Shown in pieces: positions 1-7,859 of a stretch of DNA of 64,000 nt. Source of the DNA: an uncultured bacterium. Lineage in GTDB: Bacteria; Cyanobacteriota; Vampirovibrionia; Gastranaerophilales; Gastranaerophilaceae. How positions within the stretch are numbered: position 1 is the first letter of the stretch; each line of letters opens with the position of its first letter. The notes beneath the pieces were generated by a model, which saw only the letters and a program-made list of their open reading frames with translations, was not told the origin of the DNA and did not search any database. Location: positions 17,772-81,771 of the forward strand of contig CACZCH010000002.1 of NCBI GenBank assembly GCA_902779645.1, in the 5' to 3' direction. Position numbers and translations under genes: made by a program.

Positions 1-57
1 TTCTGAGAGGGGCGAACCCCCAATGACGAAGTTATTGCGGGTTCAATTCCCCCATAA
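1..57 (+). other. 3' part of an unidentified structured RNA, tRNA-like T arm
   Basis: Three elements follow each other: a GGGG-CGAA-CCCC hairpin, a 6-bp hairpin AATGAC-GAA-GTTATT, and a T-arm-like GCGGGTTCAATTCCCCC with one C-C mismatch. The order (stem-loops, then a T arm) recalls the 3' end of a tmRNA or a type II tRNA. No anticodon loop or CCA is seen, and the 5' part lies outside the window. It could equally be a decayed tRNA. Seen: the hairpins and the GGTTCAATTCC motif. Inferred: the RNA nature. Confidence 0.25.
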
Positions 58-64
58 TAAAAAA

Positions 65-80
65 GACTTCCGAAGAAGTC
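65..80 (-). terminator. Rho-independent terminator of tRNA-Glu
   Basis: GACTTC-TTCG-GAAGTC on the minus strand is a 6-bp stem with a UUCG tetraloop followed directly by TTTTTT. It lies 8 nt beyond the 3' end of the tRNA-Glu gene. Confidence 0.8.
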
Positions 81-88
81 ATAAAATT

Positions 89-160
89 CGGCGGTAAGGG
101 GAATTGAACCCCTGTTTGGAGAATGAGAATCTCCCGTCCTAACCACTAGACGATACCGCT
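89..160 (-). tRNA. tRNA-Glu (anticodon CTC)
   Basis: The minus strand folds as a cloverleaf. The D arm starts GTCTAGTGG, the anticodon stem is GGAGA/TCTCC with loop TTCTCAT (anticodon CTC, reads GAG), and the T arm is AGGGG-TTCAATT-CCCCT. No CCA is encoded. The outermost pair of the acceptor stem appears to be A-C, so the 5' end could be off by one base. A strong terminator follows. Confidence 0.9.
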
Positions 161-230
161 ACGTGATTACCTTTATATCTTACATAGAATATGAGCAAAA
201 TACAAGCATTATATATTTGCACCTAAAAAA

Positions 231-260
231 AACCACTCGTGTGTGTGATTCGAGTGGGTT
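231..260 (-). terminator. Hairpin with flanking T/A runs, possible terminator
   Basis: CCACTCG and CGAGTGG form a 7-bp stem around an 11-nt loop. The minus strand has eight T directly after it, and the plus strand is moderately T-rich. It lies in the gene-free stretch 161-572. The rest of that stretch is very AT-rich, with one short uncoded-looking frame (163-357) and no homology-bearing product. Confidence 0.4.
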
Positions 261-518
261 TGTTTTCTGCATCCTAATGGTCTTTTTTAGTGTTTATTAT
301 CTAGGAGTTTATATGATTTTTGGGGTTATTAGTTTTGCTATTTATATTTTTTATTAGTGTGTGGACTACACTTAATGTGTCCTTTATTATTATTGCACAT
401 CATTTTTTTATGTCAACAACTTCTTTTAATAAATATTATAAAAAACGTCTAAATTGTTAACAAAAAGGCAATATTATTGAATTACAGCTCTTTACAAAAC
501 TTAATGATTTATAAAATA

Positions 519-552
519 AATAAGGGTATTAATTGTAATTAATACCCTTATT
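519..552 (-). terminator. Long hairpin terminator downstream of lpxA
   Basis: A perfect 15-bp inverted repeat (AATAAGGGTATTAAT / ATTAATACCCTTATT, loop TGTA) begins 21 nt after the lpxA stop. A T-rich tract follows on the minus strand. The stem is AU-rich but unusually long. Confidence 0.65.
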
Positions 553-572
553 CTAAAATTGTTCTTAATTTT

Positions 573-1409
573 CTATTCTTCAGAATCTAATGATTGGTAG
601 CCTGATTTATGTGATTTAAGCAATACACCGCGTTTTGAGGTTTGTATAAAGTCAATCATTTTTTCTATATATTCATTCATCGGAATTTCAGCTTTAATTT
701 TTTCTATTGCCTGAGTTGTGTTATATTCTTCAGAAATCAAAAGTTTGAACGCTTCATTGGTAGCTGTTCTGATTTCTTGAGGAACTCCTCTTCGTTTCAT
801 GGCAATAACATTAAGTCCTCTCGGAACAGGAGGTCTGCCTTCCCCCTTAGAGTATGGAAGAATATCTTGTCTTGAAGCAGAGAAACCACTAATTATAGCC
901 ATATCTCCGATTCTTATATTTTGGTGGAATACGCTCATACCGCCAACAAAAGCACCGAAGCCAACATGTACATGTCCGCCTAAAGTTACTAAGTTTGCAA
1001 GTATAACCTGATCTGCAAGTACGCAGTTATGAGCAACGTGAGATCCTACCATTAATAGGCATTTATTGCCTATTCTTGTTGTAAAATCTCCGCATGCTGC
1101 TCCACGGTGGACTGTTACATTTTCTTTGATTATTGTATCATCACCGATAACAACTTTTGTTGGTTCTCCTTTGTAACCCAAGTCTTGCGGTTCTGAACCT
1201 ATTGTTGCAAAAGGTGATATTGTACATCTTTCACCTATTTCAGTGAATTCAATATACGCATTTGCGATAATTCTTGTATCCTTACCGATTTTAACATTTT
1301 CACCTATTACTACATTAGGTCCTATTGTCACGCCTTCAGCAATTTCTGCACTCGGATGAATTACAGCAGATGGGTGAATATTGCATTTCTCAATTAAAGT
1401 GTTTGTCAT
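573..1409 (-). CDS. lpxA: Acyl-[ACP]--UDP-N-acetylglucosamine O-acyltransferase
   Basis: LpxA performs the first step of lipid A synthesis, acylating UDP-GlcNAc with 3-hydroxyacyl-ACP in the cytoplasm. The N-terminal two thirds are hexapeptide repeats (IHPSAVIHPSAEI, VVIGENVKIG, CLLMVGSHVAHNCVL) of a left-handed beta helix. The catalytic His is H127 in SHVAHNC. The C-terminal helical part contains RGLNVIAMKRRG. The protein has 278 residues against about 262 in E. coli. The start has a good SD (GGAGA, 8 nt). The gene stands alone, without lpxD, fabZ or lpxB next to it, and ends at a long hairpin. It indicates an LPS-bearing outer membrane. Confidence 0.96.
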   Translation of the reverse strand: MTNTLIEKCNIHPSAVIHPSAEIAEGVTIGPNVVIGENVKIGKDTRIIANAYIEFTEIGERCTISPFATIGSEPQDLGYKGEPTKVVIGDDTIIKENVTVHRGAACGDFTTRIGNKCLLMVGSHVAHNCVLADQVILANLVTLGGHVHVGFGAFVGGMSVFHQNIRIGDMAIISGFSASRQDILPYSKGEGRPPVPRGLNVIAMKRRGVPQEIRTATNEAFKLLISEEYNTTQAIEKIKAEIPMNEYIEKMIDFIQTSKRGVLLKSHKSGYQSLDSEE

Positions 1410-1509
1410 TCTCTTTCTCCATAAATAATTAACCTACTATTAAAGTATAGTATAAATTTTTAGATTTCTTGAAAATATTTATATAACCTTAATATGAGAT
1501 TAAGAATGA

Positions 1510-4011
1510 TTATTTTTTGCTTACAAGGGCTCTGTCAAATATGTTTTTGTAATAGTCCATGTTAATATTTAAGTTCTCACCTATTTCAAAAAGCATGGTC
1601 AGCAAATCTCTATCAGCTTGGCAGGTTATATTTTGAATCATTTCTTCAAAATTAGTTACAATTTTAGAGAAGAAATAGCTTTGTGCCTCTGCTATGTCAA
1701 CATTTAATTCAAGTTTAGATATGCAATCCAATAGTTCTAATGTCGCATCAACCTGCTGAATATCAAGTGAATATGCCAGTCTGTTAATGTTTTGAGCAAT
1801 TTTTTTACTGAATACTTTTGATGTTGGAGTTTTGTCTATTTCGACTTCAATTTTTTTAGCTTCAAAATTTATATCAGACGCCTGTTGTATTATGTCATGC
1901 GTAATAAACCCTTTAACGCTTGAAAAAAGCTCATTAAATTGTTTGGTTAAAACGTACTGAGCTGATATTTTAAATTCTTCCGGTACGGTTAAACCCAGAT
2001 TCTGCATTTGGTATATTGAGCCTTTTCCTTCGTTATACATAGATTCATAGGTATTTGAGAATATTTGTAATTTACCTTTAATCATTATTTGTAATATTTT
2101 GCGTCTTTCTTCGGTAAATATGTCTTTTAAAGTAAAATATTCTTTACCGTAATAAGCGTCAATTTCTCGAATAATTTCAGTAAGCGGTGATACTAAGAAG
2201 GTTCTTATAAGTTCTTTCTTAATATCAGAGAAATTATCTGAATATTCTTTTATTGCGCAGTGGAAATCACCACCTGAGAATTGAAGCAGTGAGAATATCA
2301 AGTCGGATTTTTCCTGTGTTACAGTGGATTCAACTTCAATATGTCCAATAACAAGTTTAGAATCTCCTTTGTTAACTTCCTTGTATGATTTTTTCCTTAT
2401 TTTATAGCAGTAGACATCTTCCTCTTCTTCAAATTCTCTGTATACTGAAGATATTGCCCATAAGCAAGCAATTTGTTTAGATGTAACAATCGATGGTTTT
2501 ACAAATTTTTCGTATACATCTTTTCCGGTTCCGAATTCAGGAATGTTGCTTTTAGCATCGCTTAAAATATCTAGAAACGGAGTTTCTAAATTCTTTTTTG
2601 TGAACGATTTCGCCAACTGCATAACTCTTGCTGCGTATTTCATAATTTGTACAGTTTCAATACCGGATATTTCTGAGAAGAACCAACCGCAGCTTGTGTA
2701 CATAAGCATGGCTTCGCGTTGTATCTCTAAAAGCTCCATAGCATGAACTTTTTGCTCGTCTGTTAAATCAGGTATGAAGTATTCGTCTTGAAAAGCTTTT
2801 ATGGTAACAGGACTTCTGTCCAGTATAACGTTAATATAATTATTTCTGGCTTCCTCAGGAGAATTAAAATATTTTTTTGCGTACTTATTATAAACGGTGA
2901 CCATTTCATCGCGCAAATAATCCAAAGCTTGTCTAAGAGGTTTTCTCCATTTTTGGTTCCACCCCGGGTGCCCGCCGGTAGAGCAGCCGCAATCATCGCT
3001 CCATCTGCCTACACCGTGGAAACAGCTCCAAGAAGAAACAGGTTTAATTTCTACTTCCCAATTACTTCTGTATTTTTCTAAATATTCTGCATAGTTTGTT
3101 ATTACGAAGCCGGAATCTTTGACTTTTAATTTAACGGCATAAGAAAGTGCCATATCACCGAATTTTGTATGGTGTCCGTAGCTTTCTCCGTCCGTTGCAA
3201 TATTAATCAACTGCGGATAATTTCTATCTTTTGAGACGCCGTCTTTTAGTCTGTTAACAAATTTATTGCCGTCTTTAAGAAGTTCATCAAATGCTACTGA
3301 ACGAGATATTGCTCCGTCATAGAAAAACAAATCAATATATTTTCCCGGAGCAGATTTAATGTAATATCTATAAGAACGTGCAGGGTCAATATTGCCCCAG
3401 CTAACGTCTTGCCAATTATTTTCGCCTTCCTTCTTAATTTTTTGAGCTTGATATGGAGACAATATAGTGAATTTAATACCATTTTCCACCAGAACTCTTA
3501 ATGTATCATCATCGACAGCAGTTTCTGCAAGCCACATACCTTCAGGTTTTCTCCCAAAACGGTACTCAAAATCTTTAATGCCCCATTTTACTTGTGTTTG
3601 CTTGTCACGCTCACATGCAAGGGGCATAATCATATGGTTGTACACTTGCGCGATTGCATTCCCATGACCTCCGTGTGCTTTTCGAGAGTTAATGTCTGCT
3701 TTTATAACTCGTTCATAAGCAAGTGGGGCAAATTCTTCCATCCATGATAAAAGTGTTGGCCCAAAGTTGTAACTCATGTACTCATAATTATTTACAACAT
3801 TGAGAATCTGATTGTCAGATGTAACGATTTTTGACACGGAGTTAGGATTGTAACATTCTGCGTTAATTCTCTCGTTCCAGTCGTGGAAAGGGTGTGCGCT
3901 ATCTTGTTCTTCTATTGCCTCAAGCCAAGGGTTTTCTCTTGGCGGTTGGTAAAAGTGACCATGTATAGTTAAGAAAACTTTATCTTTATCATTACTTGTT
4001 TGTTCAGCCAT
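1510..4011 (-). CDS. GH57-family glycoside hydrolase with DUF3536 domain
   Basis: The 833-residue protein starts with the GH57 hallmark HGHFYQPPRENPW (about residues 17-29). It then has GMWLAETAVD (about 158-167), the region of the family nucleophile, and NIATDGESYGHH, a conserved acid/active-site block. GRWSDDCGCSTGGHPG follows near residue 345. The helical C-terminal half matches the DUF3536 extension of cyanobacterial and other bacterial GH57 enzymes. Family knowledge points to alpha-glucan cleavage or transfer (alpha-amylase or branching-type chemistry), but the exact substrate cannot be read from sequence. There is no signal peptide, so it is cytoplasmic and may act on storage glycogen. 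Confidence 0.85.
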   Translation of the reverse strand: MAEQTSNDKDKVFLTIHGHFYQPPRENPWLEAIEEQDSAHPFHDWNERINAECYNPNSVSKIVTSDNQILNVVNNYEYMSYNFGPTLLSWMEEFAPLAYERVIKADINSRKAHGGHGNAIAQVYNHMIMPLACERDKQTQVKWGIKDFEYRFGRKPEGMWLAETAVDDDTLRVLVENGIKFTILSPYQAQKIKKEGENNWQDVSWGNIDPARSYRYYIKSAPGKYIDLFFYDGAISRSVAFDELLKDGNKFVNRLKDGVSKDRNYPQLINIATDGESYGHHTKFGDMALSYAVKLKVKDSGFVITNYAEYLEKYRSNWEVEIKPVSSWSCFHGVGRWSDDCGCSTGGHPGWNQKWRKPLRQALDYLRDEMVTVYNKYAKKYFNSPEEARNNYINVILDRSPVTIKAFQDEYFIPDLTDEQKVHAMELLEIQREAMLMYTSCGWFFSEISGIETVQIMKYAARVMQLAKSFTKKNLETPFLDILSDAKSNIPEFGTGKDVYEKFVKPSIVTSKQIACLWAISSVYREFEEEEDVYCYKIRKKSYKEVNKGDSKLVIGHIEVESTVTQEKSDLIFSLLQFSGGDFHCAIKEYSDNFSDIKKELIRTFLVSPLTEIIREIDAYYGKEYFTLKDIFTEERRKILQIMIKGKLQIFSNTYESMYNEGKGSIYQMQNLGLTVPEEFKISAQYVLTKQFNELFSSVKGFITHDIIQQASDINFEAKKIEVEIDKTPTSKVFSKKIAQNINRLAYSLDIQQVDATLELLDCISKLELNVDIAEAQSYFFSKIVTNFEEMIQNITCQADRDLLTMLFEIGENLNINMDYYKNIFDRALVSKK

Positions 4012-4040
4012 ATAATCCTCAATAATAAACTACTCTATTT

Positions 4041-4547
4041 TTAATTTTTCTTTTCATCAGGTGCTTTTTTAATTACTTTAAGCTCTGTTACATCTATCCA
4101 AGCATCATCTAACGCGTCAGAAAAAACGATACCTTTAATTTGTATCTCATCATCTGTTTTTAAATCAATAAATTTTTCTGCGGTTGATCGTTTCAAGAAT
4201 AACTTCATTTCTGATAGCGGAATATTAAAACTTGTATCATCACGTTTAATCAAAAATGAAATATAGTCTTTTGATGATTTCATTGCGGCTTTATAATCTA
4301 AACCCAATGTCGAAAACTTATCAAATTTGGCTTCCATAATTATCGATTTATTCAAATAAGTTTTTGGTGAATTTACAACTGTCAAAGGTTTAACGTATAT
4401 GCCTTGAGACGTTTGTATTTTTTGAGAAACGGATTTTAATGCTTCAGAAGTTTGTTCTGCATTAACATTATGCATTGTGCTTGTTGTGATAATTCCTGCC
4501 GTTAAACTGATTATCAATAATGTTTTTATATATTTTAGTGAATTCAT
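4041..4547 (-). CDS. Small exported protein of unknown function
   Basis: I chose the ATG at 4547 because GAGGG lies 8 nt upstream; an in-frame start 19 codons earlier lacks an SD. The 168-residue product begins MNSLKYIKTLLIISLTAG, a typical signal peptide ending near residue 30. The mature part is a small beta-rich domain (IIMEAKFDKFSTLG, ISFLIKRDD, DEIQIKGIVFSDALDDAWIDVTEL). Its layout resembles OB-fold or NfeD-like periplasmic domains, but I cannot assign a family. It ends in a Lys-rich tail. It is transcribed divergently from the sigma factor gene and lies 29 nt upstream of the GH57 gene on the same strand. Confidence 0.6.
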   Translation of the reverse strand: MNSLKYIKTLLIISLTAGIITTSTMHNVNAEQTSEALKSVSQKIQTSQGIYVKPLTVVNSPKTYLNKSIIMEAKFDKFSTLGLDYKAAMKSSKDYISFLIKRDDTSFNIPLSEMKLFLKRSTAEKFIDLKTDDEIQIKGIVFSDALDDAWIDVTELKVIKKAPDEKKN

Positions 4548-4651
4548 AATAATTTCCCTCTTCTTTAAATATATTCTAGCATGTATTTTATACGTGTTCA
4601 ACAATATATTATTCTTGCATTTATATAAATTTTCAGCTAATATTATAATAT

Positions 4652-5296
4652 ATGAAGGATTTAAAGGCTATAAGTAAAGAGAGGGAAGGAAGGGCTAATC
4701 TTTCTCTATATAAAGATTTAATTGAAACTGTATCTAAGGTAGAATATAAAAAGTTTTCTTCTCTTGGATTAATAGATATAACTGAAGTTATCTCTTTAGC
4801 TAATTATACCGTTTATTACTTAACTGCTAATGCTCCTAAAAACAGTGAAGTCTTTAACACGTCATATCTGACAAAAGCCATAAAATGGGCTATTAGGAAT
4901 GAAATGAGGCGCAGATATAAATGGTATATCATGAAAAATGACTCTAAAGCAGAAAAAGAACAGATTAAAGATGCTGTTTATAAAACAATTCTATCAATTG
5001 ATGAAATGGAGGATGCTGAAAATCCTACTCAAATAAAAGATTATCACAGAACACCGGAAGAAAAAGCTGAAATTTTTGAGTTAAAAAAACGAATATGTGA
5101 ATGTATGAAAAACCTTTCTCAAAGAGAACAGGATTTAATTGAAGCAAAATATCTATATGATAAAAAATTAAAAGATATTGCAGTTGAGTTTAATATATCG
5201 CAGTCAAGAATATCCAGAATTATTCAGAATGCACTTGATAAAATTAAAAAAGAGCTTTTAAAACAAGAAAGAATAGATGATGAAAACGATATTTGA
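4652..5296 (+). CDS. RNA polymerase sigma factor, sigma-70 family
   Basis: This 214-residue protein has a region-2-like N-terminal half (LANYTVYYLTAN, then YLTKAIKWAIRNEMRRR) and a clear region 4 (LSQREQDLIEAKYLYDKKL, followed by the helix-turn-helix DIAVEFNISQSRISRI). It lacks region 1.1 and most of region 3, so it is a small alternative sigma factor. No anti-sigma gene is adjacent. The ATG lacks an SD; a TTGCAT-17-TAATAT promoter places the transcription start at or next to the ATG, suggesting a leaderless mRNA. Its 3' end overlaps gcvPB by 20 nt. The genes it controls cannot be read from the window. Confidence 0.8.
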   Translation: MKDLKAISKEREGRANLSLYKDLIETVSKVEYKKFSSLGLIDITEVISLANYTVYYLTANAPKNSEVFNTSYLTKAIKWAIRNEMRRRYKWYIMKNDSKAEKEQIKDAVYKTILSIDEMEDAENPTQIKDYHRTPEEKAEIFELKKRICECMKNLSQREQDLIEAKYLYDKKLKDIAVEFNISQSRISRIIQNALDKIKKELLKQERIDDENDI

Positions 5297-6701
5297 AAAA
5301 TCTAATGGTACTGATGGGATTAGTGTTGGGGAATGTGAATTAAAAGGAGTTATACCAGCTGATTTGTTGCGTGAAGGCATAATCGGTCTGCCTCAATTAA
5401 GTGAACTTGATGTAATGCGTCATTATAAAGAATTAAGTGATAGGAACTTTTGTATTGAAAAAGGTTTTTATCCGCTCGGATCATGTACTATGAAGTATAA
5501 TCCCAAAGTTAACGAGCTTTTAGCATTGCTTGAAGGTTTCTGTAATTTACATCCGGCTCAAGAGGATGATGATTCACAGGGCGCACTTGAACTTATGTAT
5601 AATTTACAGGAAAGTTTAAAAATTCTTACGGGTATGGATGCTGTAACCCTTCAGCCTGCTGCCGGAGCACACGGTGAACTAACAGGTATGATGATTGTCA
5701 AAAAATATTTTGAAAGTATTGGCGAAAAAAATCGAAAAAAAGTTATTGTACCTGATTCCGCTCACGGAACCAATCCTGCAAGTGCTAAAATGTGCGGATT
5801 TGATATTGTAGAAGTAAAATCGAATTCTAAAGGTCAAGTTGATATTGAATCATTAAAAGAATTAATTGATTCTGATGTCGCAGCTATAATGATGACAAAT
5901 CCAAATACTTTGGGTATTTTTGAAGAAAAAGTGCTTGAAATATCAAAATTAATGCACGATAATGGTTCCTTACTTTACTATGACGGAGCGAACTTTAATG
6001 CGATTATGGGGTGGACAAATCCTCGCTTAATGGGATTTGATGTTGTTCATTTAAATCTGCATAAGACGTTTTCGACTCCTCACGGTGGCGGTGGTCCGGG
6101 AGCCGGTCCTGTATGTGTTGTAGATAAGTTAAAAGATTATTTACCTTCTCCTGTAATAAAAAAAGATGGTGATAAATTTGTAAGAGATTATAATATTCCC
6201 CGTTCAATAGGTAAAGTCAGAGGTTTTTACGGTAATTTCGGAGTTCTTGTAAGAGCTTATGCATATATTCTTATGATGGGATTAAATCTTAAACTTGCAA
6301 GTGCTGATGCGGTTTTGAATGCAAACTATATAAAAGAAAAATTGAAGGGCGTATACGAGCTGCCATATGATGAACCTTGTATGCATGAATTTGTATTGTC
6401 AGGTGAAAAACAGCATGCTCAGGGAATTAATACTTTAGGAATAGCAAAAAGGTTAATGGATTCAAATTACCATCCGCCGACAGTATATTTCCCGCTTATT
6501 GTGCATGAGGCTATTATGATTGAACCGACTGAGTCCGAATCAAAAGCTGTTTTGGATGGTTTTATTGAAACTATGCTAAAAATTGCAAAAGAAATTGAAA
6601 TCAGTCCGGAAAAAGTTTTGAAATCACCTCAAACCACACCTATTAAAAAAGTGGATGAAACTTTAGCCGCAAGAAAACCCGATTTGGTTTTTAAGGGATA
6701 A
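5277..6701 (+). CDS. gcvPB: Glycine dehydrogenase (decarboxylating) subunit 2, P-protein beta subunit
   Basis: This is the PLP-binding half of the split P-protein of the glycine cleavage system, which decarboxylates glycine with GcvPA and passes aminomethyl to GcvH. Hallmarks are FYPLGSCTMKYNP near residue 64, PDSAHGTNPASAKMCG, and NLHKTFSTPHGGGGPGAGP carrying the PLP lysine. Its 474 residues are typical of the split form. It overlaps the sigma-factor gene by 20 nt, indicating translational coupling; a second ATG at 5280 is equally possible. No gcvPA, gcvH, gcvT or lpd is in the window and no glycine riboswitch precedes it. It converges on dnaJ with 4 nt between the stops. Confidence 0.93.
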   Translation: MMKTIFEKSNGTDGISVGECELKGVIPADLLREGIIGLPQLSELDVMRHYKELSDRNFCIEKGFYPLGSCTMKYNPKVNELLALLEGFCNLHPAQEDDDSQGALELMYNLQESLKILTGMDAVTLQPAAGAHGELTGMMIVKKYFESIGEKNRKKVIVPDSAHGTNPASAKMCGFDIVEVKSNSKGQVDIESLKELIDSDVAAIMMTNPNTLGIFEEKVLEISKLMHDNGSLLYYDGANFNAIMGWTNPRLMGFDVVHLNLHKTFSTPHGGGGPGAGPVCVVDKLKDYLPSPVIKKDGDKFVRDYNIPRSIGKVRGFYGNFGVLVRAYAYILMMGLNLKLASADAVLNANYIKEKLKGVYELPYDEPCMHEFVLSGEKQHAQGINTLGIAKRLMDSNYHPPTVYFPLIVHEAIMIEPTESESKAVLDGFIETMLKIAKEIEISPEKVLKSPQTTPIKKVDETLAARKPDLVFKG

Positions 6702-6705
6702 TAAT

Positions 6706-7734
6706 CTACTGTAAAGATAGTATTTTCTTATATAAATCAACAATCTCTTTTGATTGTGTTTTTGGTATGACTATTTTTATTCTTGCGTTCAAGTCTCCGT
6801 AGCCTGATGATTTTGGAAGACCAAGCTGTTTAAGTCTTAAAGATTGTCCGCTTGAAACTCCTGCCGGTATTTTTATGTTAATTTTACCATGCAGAGTTTG
6901 TATATCTTTTTGACACCCAAGAACAGCTTCTGGCGGTGTAATTTCTACATCTTTTGTAAGGTTAGCTCCTTCAAATTCATACTCGGAGTCCTTAAAATGT
7001 ACTACAAAATATAAGTCGCCTTTTCTTCCATAAGTATCGGTTTTACCTTCACCTTTTAATCGAATTTTCTTACCTTCTTCAATACCTTTTGGCAGTTTAA
7101 CTTTTACTGTTTTGGGAGTAGAAACAATACCTGTCCCTCCGCAGTGAGAACAATATCCGCCTCCTCTGCATTCATGGCATTTTTCCATTTCCGTAAAGCT
7201 TACAGATATTGCTTTGCCTTCAAAAACCTCTTTTGCAGTAACATTAAGATTTTTGGTTACATCTAAATTTTCAGCCGGTTCTTGTCTTGTAGTTCGACTT
7301 CCTCTCGATGTTCTTTGAGCGGAACTAAAATCAAAATTATTGAATCCTTGGGTTTGTTGTCCGCCCATTCCGCCCATCATGTCACCAAATAATGAACTGA
7401 AGAAATCTGAAAATCCGCCTGCACCTCCTCCGAAATTGAAGGTTTGAGCTCCGCCTTGGTTAAAGTTGAAATTAAAGTTTTCAAATCCCGGAGGCGGCGT
7501 CCAGTCTGCTCCGCCTTGCCAGTTAGAACCTAAGCTGTCATATCTTTGTCGTTTATTTTTATCTGATAAAACTTCGTAAGCTTCGTTGATATCTTTAAAT
7601 TTTTCTTCCGCTTCTTTTGTTTTATTAACGTCAGGGTGATATTTTCTTGCTAGTTTTCTGTATGCTGATTTTATAGTACTAGTATCAGCATCTCTTTTTA
7701 CACCCAATATCTCATAATAATCTTTGTATTTCAT
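6706..7734 (-). CDS. dnaJ: DnaJ-type Hsp40 co-chaperone with a reduced zinc finger
   Basis: The J domain (residues 1-70, HPD in YHPDVN) is followed by a Gly/Phe-rich linker ([17 protein letters not shown]) and the two C-terminal substrate-binding domains ending in the usual GDL(N/Y) blocks. Between them is only [18 protein letters not shown], two adjacent CxxCxG motifs. Canonical DnaJ has four, so just one zinc centre can form. It stimulates Hsp70 ATPase. It could be called CbpA-like. The start has AAAGGA 8 nt upstream. dnaK and grpE are not adjacent. Confidence 0.85.
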   Translation of the reverse strand: MKYKDYYEILGVKRDADTSTIKSAYRKLARKYHPDVNKTKEAEEKFKDINEAYEVLSDKNKRQRYDSLGSNWQGGADWTPPPGFENFNFNFNQGGAQTFNFGGGAGGFSDFFSSLFGDMMGGMGGQQTQGFNNFDFSSAQRTSRGSRTTRQEPAENLDVTKNLNVTAKEVFEGKAISVSFTEMEKCHECRGGGYCSHCGGTGIVSTPKTVKVKLPKGIEEGKKIRLKGEGKTDTYGRKGDLYFVVHFKDSEYEFEGANLTKDVEITPPEAVLGCQKDIQTLHGKINIKIPAGVSSGQSLRLKQLGLPKSSGYGDLNARIKIVIPKTQSKEIVDLYKKILSLQ

Positions 7735-7836
7735 AATTTTGTCCTTTTACTATTCATATATTAATATAAAAATTCTTAAAACTTCTTAATTTTAATTATT
7801 TTTTAATAGTATTTACATGACAGTTTGTGATAAAAT

Positions 7837-7850
7837 CTCTCATATGAGAG
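7837..7850 (+). promoter_or_regulatory. Palindrome masking the Shine-Dalgarno of the pseudokinase gene
   Basis: CTCTCATATGAGAG is a perfect 14-bp palindrome. As RNA it can form a 5-bp stem with an AUAU loop whose 3' arm is the SD (GAGAGG, 7846-7851) of the gene starting at 7860. As DNA it could be an operator just downstream of a possible -10 box (GATAAAAT). Confidence 0.45.
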
Positions 7851-7859
7851 GTAAGAAAA

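Noticed and set aside
163-357. Open frame of 64 codons between tRNA-Glu and lpxA
   Set aside because: It begins in the tRNA flank, has no SD, is composed of low-complexity F/Y/I/V residues, and runs through a terminator-like hairpin.
2788-3081. Plus-strand frame of 97 codons opposite the GH57 gene
   Set aside because: It is the shadow of a well-conserved coding region on the other strand, with no SD or homology.
5200-5277. Glycine riboswitch before gcvPB
   Set aside because: The gene starts inside the sigma-factor gene, and no aptamer-like paired structure or spacer is present.
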